A DNA stretch of 64,000 nucleotides from Streptomyces atroolivaceus (GTDB lineage: Bacteria; Actinomycetota; Actinomycetes; Streptomycetales; Streptomycetaceae), in assembly GCF_000717025.1 (NCBI RefSeq), contig NZ_JNXG01000016.1, positions 1 through 64,000 of the forward strand, written 5' to 3'. Shown here piece by piece: positions 9,172-18,413 of this stretch (position 1 is its first letter; the number at the start of each line of letters is the position of its first letter). The translations under genes were made by a program, and so were the position numbers. The notes beneath the pieces were generated by a model. It was given only the letters and a program-made list of their open reading frames with translations. It did not search any database and was not told the origin of the DNA.

Positions 9172-9203
9172 AAAGGCTCTTCACCCCGGTGAAGGGCCTT
9201 TTT
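9172..9203 (+). terminator. Terminator of the tRNA cluster
   Basis: A 14-bp stem, AAAGGCTCTTCACC with GGTGAAGGGCCTTT (one G-U pair), running directly into a T5 run. It is a canonical intrinsic terminator. The following 9205-9494 contains no recognisable feature. Confidence 0.92.
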
Positions 9204-9494
9204 CGTGTACGGGGCGGGCGTTGCCGGGCTTCGCGGACAGGGCGGGCCCTGTCGGGCGAGGTACGTCACACCGCGGAGACGGCCGGGGCGGCGGACGGGT
9301 TGAGCTGTGTACGGGGGGAGTTGGCCGGTCTGTGGAACCGTCGCCGGTCAAGTCCCGTGAGCGGCCGGACGACTTCGGCGCGTCCGGTGGCGTACCGGCC
9401 GGAAGCAGGAGCCGGGATCAAGGGGCCGCCACGGCGCTGGGGCGGCCTCGGGGGAGAAGCGGGAGGGGCGGACCGGCTGGGTACGGCGCGGAGC

Positions 9495-10211
9495 TCAGCC
9501 CGTGCGGCGCAGGGCCTCGCTCAGCCGCGCCGCCGAGTCGATGATGGCCTGCGCGTGCATACGGCCGGGGTGGCGGGTCAGCCGCTCGATCGGCCCGGAG
9601 ACGGACACCGCGGCGACCACCCGGTTCGACGGCCCGCGGACCGGGGCCGAGACCGAGGCCACGCCCGGTTCGCGCTCGCCGATCGACTGGGCCCAGCCGC
9701 GCCGCCGTACGCCCGAAAGCGCCGTCGCCGTGAAGCGGGCCCCTTGCAGGCCCCGGTGCAGGCGCTCCGGCTCCTCCCAGGCCATCAGGATCTGGGCGGA
9801 GGAACCCGCCTTCATCGTGAGCGTGGAGCCGACCGGCACGGTGTCCCGCAGTCCGGACAGGCGCTCCGCCGCGGCCACGCAGATCCGCATGTCGCCCTGC
9901 CGGCGGTAGAGCTGTGCGCTCTCGCCGGTGATGTCGCGCAGGTGTGTGAGTACGGGTCCGGCCGTCGCCAGGAGGCGGTCCTCGCCGGCCGCGGCCGCGA
10001 GCTCCGCGAGCCGGGGGCCGAGAATGAAACGGCCCTGCATGTCCCTCGCCACCATGCGGTGGTGTTCGAGTGCCACGGCCAGTCGGTGTGCCGTGGGCCG
10101 TGCGAGCCCTGTCGCCGCGACCAGCCCGGCGAGGGTGGCCGGACCGGACTCCAGGGCGCTCAATACCAGAGCTGCCTTGTCGAGAACGCCGACGCCGCTA
10201 GAGTTGTCCAT
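9495..10211 (-). CDS. ndgR: IclR-family regulator NdgR
   Basis: A 238-residue IclR-family regulator from the ATG at 10211. An N-terminal winged HTH (VLDKAALVLSALESGPATLAGLVAATGLARPTAHRL, two adjoining blocks from residue 9) is followed by the IclR effector domain (about 80-235). It is divergent from leuC, the conserved arrangement of NdgR in Streptomyces, where NdgR controls leucine and other amino-acid biosynthesis genes and influences antibiotic production. Its operators should lie in the 175-bp intergenic region. The symbol rests on domain plus the leuCD neighbourhood. Confidence 0.93.
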   Translation of the reverse strand: MDNSSGVGVLDKAALVLSALESGPATLAGLVAATGLARPTAHRLAVALEHHRMVARDMQGRFILGPRLAELAAAAGEDRLLATAGPVLTHLRDITGESAQLYRRQGDMRICVAAAERLSGLRDTVPVGSTLTMKAGSSAQILMAWEEPERLHRGLQGARFTATALSGVRRRGWAQSIGEREPGVASVSAPVRGPSNRVVAAVSVSGPIERLTRHPGRMHAQAIIDSAARLSEALRRTG

Positions 10212-10386
10212 ACGACGATACTCCCGTCTCACTCTGTGAAACGCAAGTTCAATTTTCTCCGGAAGTTGCGAACCTGTAGGAGCGGCCGTACAACGGCCCG
10301 CAGTCACCGCCCCGCTCGGGGGCCCGGGCGGTGGCAAACCCGAATCTCTAGTTGGGCCGGCGAAGACGCCGGCCGGAGGGAAAGCG
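10212..10386. promoter_or_regulatory. ndgR-leuC divergent promoter region
   Basis: 175 bp between the divergent ndgR and leuC starts. The ndgR side contains an AT-rich stretch (10236-10262). The leuC side ends with a strong GGAGGG ribosome binding site 6 bp before the ATG. NdgR is known to bind here in other streptomycetes. I cannot delimit an operator from sequence alone. Confidence 0.6.
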
Positions 10387-11814
10387 ATGGGTAGGACACT
10401 CGCGGAGAAGGTCTGGGACGACCACGTCGTCCGGCGCGCCGATGGCGAGCCCGACCTCCTCTTCATCGATCTGCACCTGCTGCACGAGGTGACCAGCCCG
10501 CAGGCGTTCGACGGTCTGCGTCAGGCCGGCCGGCCGGTGCGGCGCCTCGACCTCACCATCGCCACCGAGGACCACAACACCCCGACCCTCGACATCGACA
10601 AGCCGATCGCCGACCCGGTCTCCCGTGCCCAGCTGGAGACCCTGCGCAAGAACTGCGCGGACTTCGGCGTCCGGCTGCACCCGCTGGGTGACGTCGAGCA
10701 GGGCGTCGTGCACGTGGTCGGTCCGCAGCTCGGCCTGACCCAGCCCGGCACCACCGTCGTCTGCGGCGACTCGCACACCTCCACCCACGGTGCGTTCGGA
10801 GCGCTGGCCTTCGGTATCGGCACCAGCCAGGTCGAGCACGTCCTCGCCACCCAGACGCTGCCGCTGGCGCGCCCCCGGACCATGGCGATCACCGTCGAGG
10901 GCGAACTCCCCGACAGCGTCACCGCCAAGGACCTCATCCTGGCCATCATCGCCCGGATCGGCACCGGTGGCGGCCAGGGCTACATCCTCGAATACCGCGG
11001 CTCCGCCATCGAGAAGCTCTCGATGGAGGCACGGATGACCATCTGCAACATGTCGATCGAGGCCGGTGCCCGCGCGGGCATGATCGCCCCCGACGAGACC
11101 ACCTTCGCCTACCTGCGGGGCCGCGACCACGCGCCCGAGGGCGAGGAGTGGGACGCCGCGGTGGAGTACTGGAAGACGCTGCGCACCGACGACGACGCCG
11201 TCTTCGACGCCGAGGTCGTCATCGACGGTGCCGCACTCGCGCCGTTCGTCACCTGGGGCACCAACCCGGGCCAGGGCGCGCCGCTGTCGGCCCACGTGCC
11301 CGACCCTGCTTCGTACGAGGACGCTTCGGAGCGTTACGCCGCCGAAAAGGCCCTGGAGTACATGGGGTTGACCGCCGGCCAGCCGCTGCGCGAGATCAAT
11401 GTCGACACGGTGTTCGTAGGTTCCTGCACCAACGGACGCATCGAGGACCTGCGCAACGCCGCCTCGATCCTGGAGGGCCGCAAAGTCGCCGACGGCGTAC
11501 GGATGCTGGTCGTCCCGGGCTCCGTCCGGGTCGCCCTCCAGGCCGTCGAGGAAGGCCTGGACAAGGTCTTCACCGCCGCCGGCGCCGAATGGCGGCACGC
11601 CGGCTGCTCGATGTGCCTCGGCATGAACCCCGACCAGCTGGCCCCCGGTGAGCGCTCCGCCTCCACCTCGAACCGGAACTTCGAGGGCCGGCAGGGCAAG
11701 GGCGGCCGCACCCACCTGGTCTCCCCGCAGGTCGCCGCCGCCACCGCCGTGCTGGGCCATCTGGCCTCGCCCGCCGATCTGTCCGACGTCCGTACGCCCG
11801 CCGGAGTCCGATAA
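10387..11814 (+). CDS. leuC: 3-isopropylmalate dehydratase large subunit
   Basis: A 475-residue aconitase-family enzyme that, with LeuD, isomerises 2-isopropylmalate to 3-isopropylmalate in leucine synthesis. The [4Fe-4S] ligands appear as [13 protein letters not shown] and [11 protein letters not shown]; substrate motif [15 protein letters not shown]. The ATG at 10387 has ribosome binding site GGAGGG. leuD follows after 2 bp. Likely controlled by the divergent ndgR. Confidence 0.98.
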   Translation: MGRTLAEKVWDDHVVRRADGEPDLLFIDLHLLHEVTSPQAFDGLRQAGRPVRRLDLTIATEDHNTPTLDIDKPIADPVSRAQLETLRKNCADFGVRLHPLGDVEQGVVHVVGPQLGLTQPGTTVVCGDSHTSTHGAFGALAFGIGTSQVEHVLATQTLPLARPRTMAITVEGELPDSVTAKDLILAIIARIGTGGGQGYILEYRGSAIEKLSMEARMTICNMSIEAGARAGMIAPDETTFAYLRGRDHAPEGEEWDAAVEYWKTLRTDDDAVFDAEVVIDGAALAPFVTWGTNPGQGAPLSAHVPDPASYEDASERYAAEKALEYMGLTAGQPLREINVDTVFVGSCTNGRIEDLRNAASILEGRKVADGVRMLVVPGSVRVALQAVEEGLDKVFTAAGAEWRHAGCSMCLGMNPDQLAPGERSASTSNRNFEGRQGKGGRTHLVSPQVAAATAVLGHLASPADLSDVRTPAGVR

Positions 11815-11816
11815 CC

Positions 11817-12410
11817 ATGGAAGCATTCACCGCACACACCGGCCGGGCCGTCCCGCTGCGCCGCAGCAACGTCGACACCGACCAGATCATCCCCGCGCAC
11901 TGGCTGAAGAAGGTCACCCGCGACGGTTTCGAGGACGGTCTCTTCGAGGCCTGGCGCAAGGACGAGAACTTCGTCCTCAACCGCCCCGAGCGCAAGGGCG
12001 CCTCCGTCCTGGTCGCCGGTCCCGACTTCGGCACGGGCTCCTCGCGTGAGCATGCTGTGTGGGCCCTGCAGAACTTCGGTTTCAAGGCCGTCATCTCCTC
12101 CCGCTTCGCCGACATCTTCCGTGGCAACTCCCTGAAGAACGGTCTGTTGACCGTCGTCCTGGACCAAGAGGTGGTCGACAGGCTCTGGGAGCTGACGGAG
12201 GGGGACCCGGAGGCCGAGGTCACCGTCGATCTGGAGAAGCGCCAGGTCCTCGCCGAGGGGATCACGGCCGACTTCGAGCTCGACGAGAACGCCCGCTGGC
12301 GACTGCTGAACGGGCTGGACGACATCAGCCTCACTCTTCAGAACGAAGCGGACATTGCGACTTATGAGGCGGCCCGGCCGTCCCACAAGCCGCGTACGAT
12401 TGACGCCTGA
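11817..12410 (+). CDS. leuD: 3-isopropylmalate dehydratase small subunit
   Basis: A 197-residue swivelling-domain partner of LeuC. Motifs: [13 protein letters not shown] (about 17-29) and [17 protein letters not shown] (about 67-83). It starts 2 bp after the leuC stop and is followed by a strong hairpin, so leuCD is a two-gene operon. Confidence 0.98.
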   Translation: MEAFTAHTGRAVPLRRSNVDTDQIIPAHWLKKVTRDGFEDGLFEAWRKDENFVLNRPERKGASVLVAGPDFGTGSSREHAVWALQNFGFKAVISSRFADIFRGNSLKNGLLTVVLDQEVVDRLWELTEGDPEAEVTVDLEKRQVLAEGITADFELDENARWRLLNGLDDISLTLQNEADIATYEAARPSHKPRTIDA

Positions 12411-12427
12411 GCAGCGCTTTTCCCGAA

Positions 12428-12459
12428 CTGCGCCCCCTGCCGGAAGGCAGGGGGCGCAG
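12428..12459 (+). terminator. Terminator hairpin after leuD
   Basis: A perfect 14-bp stem (CTGCGCCCCCTGCC and complement) with a GGAA tetraloop, 17 bp after the leuD stop. There is no T run, which is common in Streptomyces. Confidence 0.88.
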
Positions 12460-12514
12460 TCGCTTGTTGAGACCCCCTCGGGCGACAACTCGCCCCAGAT
12501 GGCACAATCGGTGC

Positions 12515-12742
12515 ATGGAACGCGACAGCCAACTCGAGCTCTATGGCCAAGTCGCCGACCGATTGAAGGAAGCGCACGCAAAGGTGCGCGAACTGCAAGT
12601 CCCGGAGGGCGTACGGATGGCGCTGTCCCGGAAGCTGCTGGTCGTCACGGCCGCGGCTAAGCACGATCTCCCAGGCGCGGCAAGGCGTCTGGACCGGTTG
12701 ATGAAGGACCTCGATGAGGGCCGATTCCCCGAAGGTGACTGA
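12515..12742 (+). CDS. Small conserved helical protein, unknown function
   Basis: 75 residues from the ATG at 12515 (MERDSQLELYGQVADRL...). Highly charged and predicted helical: two amphipathic stretches (ADRLKEAHAKVRELQ and AARRLDRLMKDLDEG). No cysteines, signal or membrane segment. It lies between leuCD and hupS, where S. coelicolor also has a small conserved gene. The function is unknown; a coiled-coil or nucleoid-associated role is only a guess. Confidence 0.8.
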   Translation: MERDSQLELYGQVADRLKEAHAKVRELQVPEGVRMALSRKLLVVTAAAKHDLPGAARRLDRLMKDLDEGRFPEGD

Positions 12743-12804
12743 CTCTGCGGACAGCGCAGCGGTCGACTTCGTTGCGGCACTAGGGTGATTAGCCCGTTTC
12801 GTGT

Positions 12805-12833
12805 TTGATTTGCGGTATATATCTGCCTAACGT
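12805..12833 (+). promoter_or_regulatory. Putative housekeeping promoter of hupS
   Basis: TTGATT at 12805-12810, a 17-bp spacer, then TAACGT at 12828-12833. This fits the HrdB-type consensus and lies about 50 bp upstream of the hupS GTG start. Confidence 0.6.
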
Positions 12834-12884
12834 GCGAAAAAGCCTGAACAGTTTCGTTCCGGCAATGTCTCCGAAGGGGAAGAC

Positions 12885-13535
12885 GTGAACAAGGCGCAGC
12901 TCGTAGAAGCGATTGCCGACAAGGTCGGTGGCCGCCAGCAGGCCGCAGACGCTGTCGACGTGGTACTCGACGCCATCGTCCGTGCGGTCGTCGCGGGGGA
13001 CCGGGTCTCGGTCACCGGCTTCGGCTCGTTCGAGAAGGTCGACCGTCCCGCCCGGTACGCCCGCAACCCGCAGACGGGAGAGCGCGTACGGGTCAAGAAG
13101 ACCTCCGTCCCCCGTTTCCGTGCGGGACAGGGCTTCAAGGACCTGGTGAGCGGCTCCAAGAAGCTCCCCAAGAACGACGTGGCCGTGAAGAAGGCCCCCA
13201 AGGGCAGCCTCTCGGGCGGTTCTTCCACCCGCACGACGGCGAAGGCGGCCGCGAAGAAGGCCACCGCCAAGAAGGCCACGGCGCGCAAGTCCACGGCGGC
13301 CGCCAAGACGACGGCCCCGGCGAAGAAGACCACCGCCAAGAAGACCACCGCGACGGCCAAGAAGACCGCGCCGGCGGCGAAGAAGGCGACCCCGGCGAAG
13401 AAGACGACGGCCACGAAGAAGACCGCCGCCGCCACGACCGCGCCCGCCAAGAAGACCACGGCGAAGAAGGCGCCCGCGAAGAAGACCACGGCACGCAAGA
13501 CCACAGCCAAGAAGGTCACCGCACGCAAGAAGTGA
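12885..13535 (+). CDS. hupS: HU-family nucleoid protein with Lys/Ala-rich tail (HupS)
   Basis: 216 residues. The N-terminal ~92 residues are a complete HU fold (MNKAQLVEAIADKVGG; GFGSFEKVDRPARYARNPQTGE; VPRFRAGQGFKDLV). The remaining ~115 residues are nearly all Lys, Ala and Thr, with about ten KKTTA/KKATA-type repeats resembling histone H1. The actinobacterial HupS/Hup2 class, important for spore nucleoid compaction, has this two-part structure. GTG start at 12885 with ribosome binding site GAAGGGGA; its own promoter upstream. Confidence 0.96.
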   Translation: MNKAQLVEAIADKVGGRQQAADAVDVVLDAIVRAVVAGDRVSVTGFGSFEKVDRPARYARNPQTGERVRVKKTSVPRFRAGQGFKDLVSGSKKLPKNDVAVKKAPKGSLSGGSSTRTTAKAAAKKATAKKATARKSTAAAKTTAPAKKTTAKKTTATAKKTAPAAKKATPAKKTTATKKTAAATTAPAKKTTAKKAPAKKTTARKTTAKKVTARKK

Positions 13536-13565
13536 GACCGGGCACCGCTCGTTCCTCACACGCGC

Positions 13566-13597
13566 CGGGCCGGGCTCCCCTCGGGGAGCCCGGCCCG
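13566..13597. terminator. Bidirectional terminator between hupS and the convergent small gene
   Basis: A near-perfect inverted repeat with CGGGCCGGGCTCCCC at 13566-13580 and its complement at 13583-13597. It lies between two convergent genes. Confidence 0.82.
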
Positions 13598-13617
13598 CGG
13601 GCTGTTCGGAGGCTCTT

Positions 13618-13821
13618 TCAGAGCGTCTGCAGCGTCACCAGGGTGATCCGCAGCGAGGCACCCTCACCCTCGGTCTCGATCCGCACCCGCTGGCCCGGAC
13701 GCAGGAGCCGCAGACCTCCCGCGTCGAACGCCGCCGCGTCGAAGTCGACCGGGGTGCCGTCGTCGAGAAGCACGCTGCCGGTGCGGGTCTCGGAGTCGTA
13801 CGTGAACGAGGTCGCCTGCAT
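13618..13821 (-). CDS. Small conserved beta-rich protein, unknown function
   Basis: 67 residues (MQATSFTYDSETRTGSVLLDDG...). The pattern of alternating hydrophobics (GSVLLDDGTPVDF, GQRVRIETEGEG, LRITLVTLQTL) suggests a small five-strand beta barrel resembling a cold-shock/OB fold, but the RNP motifs of cold-shock proteins are absent. It ends 10 bp after the cofC region and may be cotranscribed with cofC. No function assigned. Confidence 0.78.
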   Translation of the reverse strand: MQATSFTYDSETRTGSVLLDDGTPVDFDAAAFDAGGLRLLRPGQRVRIETEGEGASLRITLVTLQTL

Positions 13822-13831
13822 GAGCGGCAGC

Positions 13832-14524
13832 CTATCGGTCCGCGGCAGGCACCGCCGGGGACGCCAGCCCCGCGGTGAACCGCCCCACTCCCAGGGACAG
13901 CGCCGCCCCCAGGTCGTCGCCCGTGTCCACGTCCCTGCGGACCGAATCGAGACCCGGCAGTGCGACCTCCACCGCCCCCGACGCCAGATGCCGCGCGCGT
14001 GATTCCCCGCCGAAGGAAGGCCTCAATTCCACCCCGGATGTCGCGGAAAGAAATGTGGTGCCGATTCCCTGTGCATCCCCGACGAATGCGCGGGGAAATT
14101 CTTCGGAGAATTCGAGGACCCGAGCCAATTCCTCCGGACGCAGTGCGGGAAGATCCGCGTTGAGCACGGCCACCGCCGCACCCGCCCGCCGCGCGCGCAC
14201 CCACCGCGCGCCGTGCTCCAGCGCCGCGTTGAGCCCGGCCGCCGGGGTGTCGGCCACCGTGCGCGCTCCGAGCGCGGCCAGCGCCTCCCCGGCCACCGGA
14301 TCGTCCGTGACTACCACCACATCCCCCACCGCCCGGCACGACAGCGCGGCCGACACGGTGTCCTGTGCGAACGCCAGGGCCAGGCGCGGACGCAGATCCC
14401 CGCCCACCGCCCGGCCGAGCCTGCTCTTCGCCCGTGCGAGCGGTTTCAGCGGGACGACCAGGGACCAGGAGCCGGTCGGGTCGGTGTTCGTGGCGATCTC
14501 CCCCTCCGTAGCATCGGCCCACAT
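13832..14524 (-). CDS. cofC: 2-phospho-L-lactate/phosphoenolpyruvate guanylyltransferase (coenzyme F420 synthesis)
   Basis: About 230 residues from the ATG at 14524. The nucleotidyltransferase signature is VVPLKPLARAKSRLG near the N-terminus, then VVVVTDD, an aspartate-containing LNADLPAL motif, and RDVDTGDDL near the C-terminus (typical of CofC/FbiD). It activates the C3 acid of coenzyme F420 with GTP. The frame stays open upstream, so the start is not certain; the protein core begins about 20 residues after this ATG. Confidence 0.9.
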   Translation of the reverse strand: MWADATEGEIATNTDPTGSWSLVVPLKPLARAKSRLGRAVGGDLRPRLALAFAQDTVSAALSCRAVGDVVVVTDDPVAGEALAALGARTVADTPAAGLNAALEHGARWVRARRAGAAVAVLNADLPALRPEELARVLEFSEEFPRAFVGDAQGIGTTFLSATSGVELRPSFGGESRARHLASGAVEVALPGLDSVRRDVDTGDDLGAALSLGVGRFTAGLASPAVPAADR

Positions 14525-14660
14525 TCTCGCCTGCCGGTACGACAACCCGGAGGTCCGCCCCCACGGGTGAGGCGTACGGTGTTGTCCACAGCAGGGGCCC
14601 GGGGCAGAACAGCAACGCCGCGAGCCGCGTAGCAGCCCAGTCCTAGAGGAAGGCGTCCGA

Positions 14661-15413
14661 GTGTCCCGCCGCAGAATCGGCTTCTGGTACCGCCTGGCGG
14701 CGGTCATCGCGAAACCGCCCCTGGTGGTTCTGTTCAAGCGGGACTGGCGGGGAATGGATCACATTCCGGCCGATGGCGGATTCATCACCGCGGTCAATCA
14801 CAACTCCTATCTGGACCCGCTGTCGTACGGGCATTTCCAGTACAACACCGGGCGTGTGCCGCGGCTCCTCGCCAAGGCCGGACTGTTCAGGACGCCTTTC
14901 GTCGGAATGATCCTGCGCGGCACCGGGCAGATCCCCGTCTACCGCGAGACGACCAACGCGCTCGACGCGTTCCGCGCCGCCGTCGACGCCATCGAGCGCG
15001 GCGAGTGCGTCGCCTTCTATCCGGAGGGCACGCTCACCCGCGATCCCGACATGTGGCCGATGGCCGGCAAGACCGGTGCCGCCCGTGTGGCGCTGATGAC
15101 CAAGGCCCCGGTCATCCCCGTCGCCCAGTGGGGCGCCAACCTCGCGATGCCGCCCTACGCCAAGGAGAACAAGCTCCAGCTGTTCCCCCGCAAGACACTC
15201 CGGGTGCAGGCCGGACCGCCGGTCGACCTCTCCCGCTACTACGGCCTCGAGCCGACCCCCGACGTCCTGCGCGAGGCGACCGAGGCCATCATGGCCGCGA
15301 TCACCGCCCAGCTCGAGGACGTACGTGGCGAGAAGGCGCCCGCCGAGCTCTACGATCACCGCAAGGCCCGTGCTGAACAGCGGCGCAAGGCAGAGGGAAA
15401 GGGAACGACGTGA
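14661..15413 (+). CDS. plsC: 1-acylglycerol-3-phosphate O-acyltransferase (PlsC family)
   Basis: 250 residues, GTG start at 14661. The catalytic NHNSYLD (HX4D) motif is at about residues 47-53, and acceptor-binding FYPEGTLTRD at about 119-128. No clear transmembrane helix beyond a hydrophobic N-terminus (LAAVIAKPPLVVLF). It acylates lysophosphatidic acid in phospholipid synthesis. It overlaps gpsA by 4 bp (GTGA), and GpsA supplies glycerol-3-phosphate to the same pathway, so the pair forms a functional operon. Confidence 0.93.
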   Translation: MSRRRIGFWYRLAAVIAKPPLVVLFKRDWRGMDHIPADGGFITAVNHNSYLDPLSYGHFQYNTGRVPRLLAKAGLFRTPFVGMILRGTGQIPVYRETTNALDAFRAAVDAIERGECVAFYPEGTLTRDPDMWPMAGKTGAARVALMTKAPVIPVAQWGANLAMPPYAKENKLQLFPRKTLRVQAGPPVDLSRYYGLEPTPDVLREATEAIMAAITAQLEDVRGEKAPAELYDHRKARAEQRRKAEGKGTT

Positions 15414-16420
15414 CGCACCCCGCAAAGGCGGCCGTCTTCGGAACCGGCTCATGGGGTACGGCCTTCGCCATGGTCCTCGCCGACGCCGGCTGCGACGTCA
15501 CCCTCTGGGGCCGTCGCTCCGAGGTCGCCGAAGCCGTCAACACGACCCGTACCAACCCCGGCTATCTGCCGGGCGTCGAACTGCCGGCCTCGGTCCGGGC
15601 GACGACCGACCCCGCCGAGGCACTGCGCGGCGCCGACTTCGCCGTCCTCGTCGTGCCTTCGCAGACGCTGCGCGCCAACCTCGCCGACTGGGCACGGCAC
15701 CTGGAGCCCGGCACGGTGCTCGTCTCCCTGATGAAGGGCGTCGAACTCGGCACCGCCAAGCGCATGAGCGAGGTCATCGAGGACGTCACCGAGGTCACTC
15801 CGGACCGGATCGCCGTCATCACCGGCCCCAACCTCGCCAAGGAGATCGCCGAACGCCGCCCCGCCGCGGCCGTCGTCGCCTGCTCCGACGAGGAGGTCGC
15901 CCGGCGCCTCCAGGCCGCCTGCCACACCCCGTACTTCCGGCCTTACACCAACACCGACGTGGTCGGCTGCGAGCTCGGCGGCGCCGTGAAGAACGTCATC
16001 GGCCTCGCGGTGGGCATCGCCGACGGTATGGGCCTCGGTGACAACGCCAAGGGCTCGCTCATCACCCGCGGCCTCGCCGAGACCACCCGGCTGGGGCTCG
16101 CCATGGGCGCCGACCCGCTCACCTTCTCAGGGCTCGCCGGACTCGGCGACCTGGTGGCGACGTGCTCCTCGCCGCTCTCGCGGAACCACACCTTCGGTAC
16201 CAACCTCGGGCGCGGCATGACGCTCCAGGAGACCGTCGCCGTCACGAGCCAGACCGCCGAAGGCGTCAAGTCCTGCGAATCGGTGCTCGATCTGGCGCGC
16301 CGGCACGACGTCGACATGCCGATCACCGAGACGGTTGTCGGCATCGTCCACGAGGGCAAGCCGCCGGTGGTCGCGCTCAAGGAGCTGATGTCTCGCAGCG
16401 CCAAGCCCGAGCGACGCTGA
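15410..16420 (+). CDS. gpsA: NAD(P)H-dependent glycerol-3-phosphate dehydrogenase
   Basis: 336 residues. The Rossmann motif is FGTGSWGTAFAMVLADAG at about 10-27; the catalytic lysine region is GAVKNVIGLAVGIADG, followed by GLGDNAKGSLITRGL. It reduces dihydroxyacetone phosphate to glycerol-3-phosphate for membrane lipids. It is translationally coupled to plsC by a GTGA overlap. ddl follows 34 bp later and is probably cotranscribed. Confidence 0.97.
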   Translation: MTHPAKAAVFGTGSWGTAFAMVLADAGCDVTLWGRRSEVAEAVNTTRTNPGYLPGVELPASVRATTDPAEALRGADFAVLVVPSQTLRANLADWARHLEPGTVLVSLMKGVELGTAKRMSEVIEDVTEVTPDRIAVITGPNLAKEIAERRPAAAVVACSDEEVARRLQAACHTPYFRPYTNTDVVGCELGGAVKNVIGLAVGIADGMGLGDNAKGSLITRGLAETTRLGLAMGADPLTFSGLAGLGDLVATCSSPLSRNHTFGTNLGRGMTLQETVAVTSQTAEGVKSCESVLDLARRHDVDMPITETVVGIVHEGKPPVVALKELMSRSAKPERR

Positions 16421-16454
16421 CTCGAGCCCTACCAGCAGGTACGCTCGTCGCGAT

Positions 16455-17639
16455 ATGAGCAGCCAGAACCTCCCCCAGAGCACCGAGAGCCCCCTGAGCT
16501 CCGAGCAGAGCTCCGAGCCGTGCCGCAAGCCGCGCGTGGCCGTCGTGTTCGGCGGCCGGAGCTCCGAACACGGCATCTCGGTCGTCACGGCCGGTGCCAT
16601 CATGAGCGCCGTCGACCGGACGAAGTACGACGTCCTGCCGATCGGTATCACCAGGGACGGACGTTGGGCCCTCACGTCCGACGACCCGGCCCGCATGGCC
16701 ATCACGGACCGGCAGGTGCCGGACGTGGACCAGCTGACCGACTCGGCGCAGGGCGCCGTGACGCTCTCCGTCGACCCCGGCAACCGTGACGTCGTCGTCA
16801 GCGAACCGGGGTCGGTGCCCACGGTCCTGGGTGAGGTCGACGTCGTCTTCCCCATGCTGCACGGCCCCTACGGCGAGGACGGCACGCTCCAGGGGCTCCT
16901 GGAGCTGTCCGGCGTGCCCTACGTCGGCGCCGGTGTCCTGTCCTCGGCCGTCGGCCAGGACAAGGAGTACATGAAGCGGGTGTTCACCTCCTTCGGGCTG
17001 CCCGTCGGCCCGTACGAGGTCGTCCGCCCCCGGGAGTGGGAGTCGGACCGTCCCGCCGCACGCAAGCGCATCATGGAGTTCGCCGCCGAGCACGGCTGGC
17101 CGCTCTTCATCAAGCCCGCCCGCGGTGGCTCCTCCATGGGCATCACCAAGGTCGACGACGCCGCCGGACTCGACGACGCGATCGACGAGGCCCGCCGGCA
17201 CGACCCCAAGTTCATCGTGGAGTCCCTGCTGCGCGGCCGGGAGATCGAGTGCGGCGTGCTGGAGTTCGAGGACGGACCGCGGGCCAGCGTGCCGGCGGAG
17301 ATCCCGCCCGTCACCGCGCACGACTTCTACGACTTCGAGGCCAAGTACATCGACTCGGCGGCCGGCCTGGTCCCCGCACCCCTCACCGACGAGCAGACCG
17401 CCGAGGTGCAGCGGCTCGCCGTCGAGGCCTTCGAGGCGGCCTCCTGCGAAGGTCTGGTGCGCGCCGACTTCTTCCTCACCGAGGACGGCTCGTTCGTCAT
17501 CAACGAGATCAACACCATGCCGGGCTTCACCCCGATCTCCATGTTCCCGCGCATGTGGCAGGCGAGCGGCGTGGAGTACCCGGAGCTGGTGGACCGGCTG
17601 ATCACGTCCGCGCTGAACCGCTCCACCGGCCTGCGCTGA
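16455..17639 (+). CDS. ddl: D-alanine--D-alanine ligase
   Basis: A 394-residue ATP-grasp enzyme making D-Ala-D-Ala for peptidoglycan. Motifs: VVFGGRSSEHGISVVTAG at the N-terminus, FPMLHGPYGEDGTLQGL, FIKPARGGSSMGITKV, and the Mg-binding INEINTMPGFTPISMFP near the C-terminus. The first ~30 residues (SQNLPQSTES...) are a polar extension not seen in shorter homologues. I see no sign of a D-Ala-D-Lac ligase cluster around it, so this is the housekeeping enzyme. Confidence 0.97.
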   Translation: MSSQNLPQSTESPLSSEQSSEPCRKPRVAVVFGGRSSEHGISVVTAGAIMSAVDRTKYDVLPIGITRDGRWALTSDDPARMAITDRQVPDVDQLTDSAQGAVTLSVDPGNRDVVVSEPGSVPTVLGEVDVVFPMLHGPYGEDGTLQGLLELSGVPYVGAGVLSSAVGQDKEYMKRVFTSFGLPVGPYEVVRPREWESDRPAARKRIMEFAAEHGWPLFIKPARGGSSMGITKVDDAAGLDDAIDEARRHDPKFIVESLLRGREIECGVLEFEDGPRASVPAEIPPVTAHDFYDFEAKYIDSAAGLVPAPLTDEQTAEVQRLAVEAFEAASCEGLVRADFFLTEDGSFVINEINTMPGFTPISMFPRMWQASGVEYPELVDRLITSALNRSTGLR

Positions 17640-17670
17640 CCTCCGGGGGCCGTCCCGCGCGGACAGCCCT

Positions 17671-18159
17671 TCAGAGGCTGTCGGGGACCGTCTTCCTCAC
17701 GGGCACGGCGAACGCGGACAACGGGGTGATGTCATGGGCGTACTCCGTCCCGAGCGTCACCTCCACATACGCCTTGCGGTAGGTGGTCGTGAACCGCGGG
17801 CCGGCGTCATCGCGCTGCTCCAGCAGCCAGTTGACGCCGTCCGCGTCGACGGCGTCGGACTGGGGATCGTCCATCCTCGCGGGTCGCGGGACCCCGCAGC
17901 GCAGTACGATCGCCCCGTCCCCCCAGCCGGCGGTCAGGTCCGAATCCGGCGAGGGATCGCTCCGTTCCAGACCGGCGACGGTCTCCGGCAGTGCCTTGTG
18001 CAGCTTCCCGCAGTACACGGCGGCCTCCGGCGACGGCGCGGGAACCGTCACCGAGGGCTGGGCACCGCCGCCGGAACAGCCCGCCGCGGCGAGCACGAAC
18101 AGGGCGGCGGACGGAGCGAGAACACGGGATCGGGGGGACCGGCGGCGGATGTGAGTCAC
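17671..18159 (-). CDS. DUF3515-family lipoprotein
   Basis: 162 residues, GTG start at 18159. It has a basic n-region (MTHIRRRSPRSR), a hydrophobic core and a lipobox LAAAGC with Cys28 as the lipidation site, then a mature domain with VPAPSPEAAVYCGKLHKALPETV and a second cysteine in IVLRCGVPRP. Such cell-surface lipoproteins are conserved in actinobacteria near ddl and thiL, but their function is unknown. It is convergent with ddl and followed on the same strand by no other gene. Confidence 0.88.
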   Translation of the reverse strand: MTHIRRRSPRSRVLAPSAALFVLAAAGCSGGGAQPSVTVPAPSPEAAVYCGKLHKALPETVAGLERSDPSPDSDLTAGWGDGAIVLRCGVPRPARMDDPQSDAVDADGVNWLLEQRDDAGPRFTTTYRKAYVEVTLGTEYAHDITPLSAFAVPVRKTVPDSL

Positions 18160-18179
18160 CGGACCAGCGTAGACAGGGG

Positions 18180-18413
18180 TCAGAGGTGGACGACCGGGCA
18201 GGTCAGGGTACGTGTGATGCCGTCCACCTGCTGGACCTTGGCGACCACCATGCGGCCGAGCGCGTCGACCGTGTCGGCCTGCGCGCGCACGATCACGTCG
18301 TAGGGGCCTGTGACGTCCTCTGCCTGAATCACTCCCGGAAGCTTTGCGATGGTCTCGGCGACGGTCGACGCCTTGCCCACCTCGGTCTGGATGAGGATGT
18401 ACGCCTGTACCAC
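18180..18413 (-). CDS. Stand-alone Lrp/AsnC ligand-binding (RAM) domain protein
   Basis: 77 residues from the GTG at 18413, which has an excellent ribosome binding site (GGAGGTTTC). The whole protein is a single RAM domain: VVQAYILIQTEVGKA, then IQAEDVTGPYDVIVRAQAD, then DGITRTLTCPVVHL. It lacks the DNA-binding HTH of full Lrp proteins. Short Lrp-like proteins bind amino acids and may modulate partners. It is divergent from thiL. Confidence 0.88.
   Translation of the reverse strand: MVQAYILIQTEVGKASTVAETIAKLPGVIQAEDVTGPYDVIVRAQADTVDALGRMVVAKVQQVDGITRTLTCPVVHL

Noticed and set aside
9168..10394. A long plus-strand frame over ndgR and the tRNA terminator
   Set aside because: It crosses a terminator and the well-supported ndgR gene on the other strand; the translation is Arg-rich noise.
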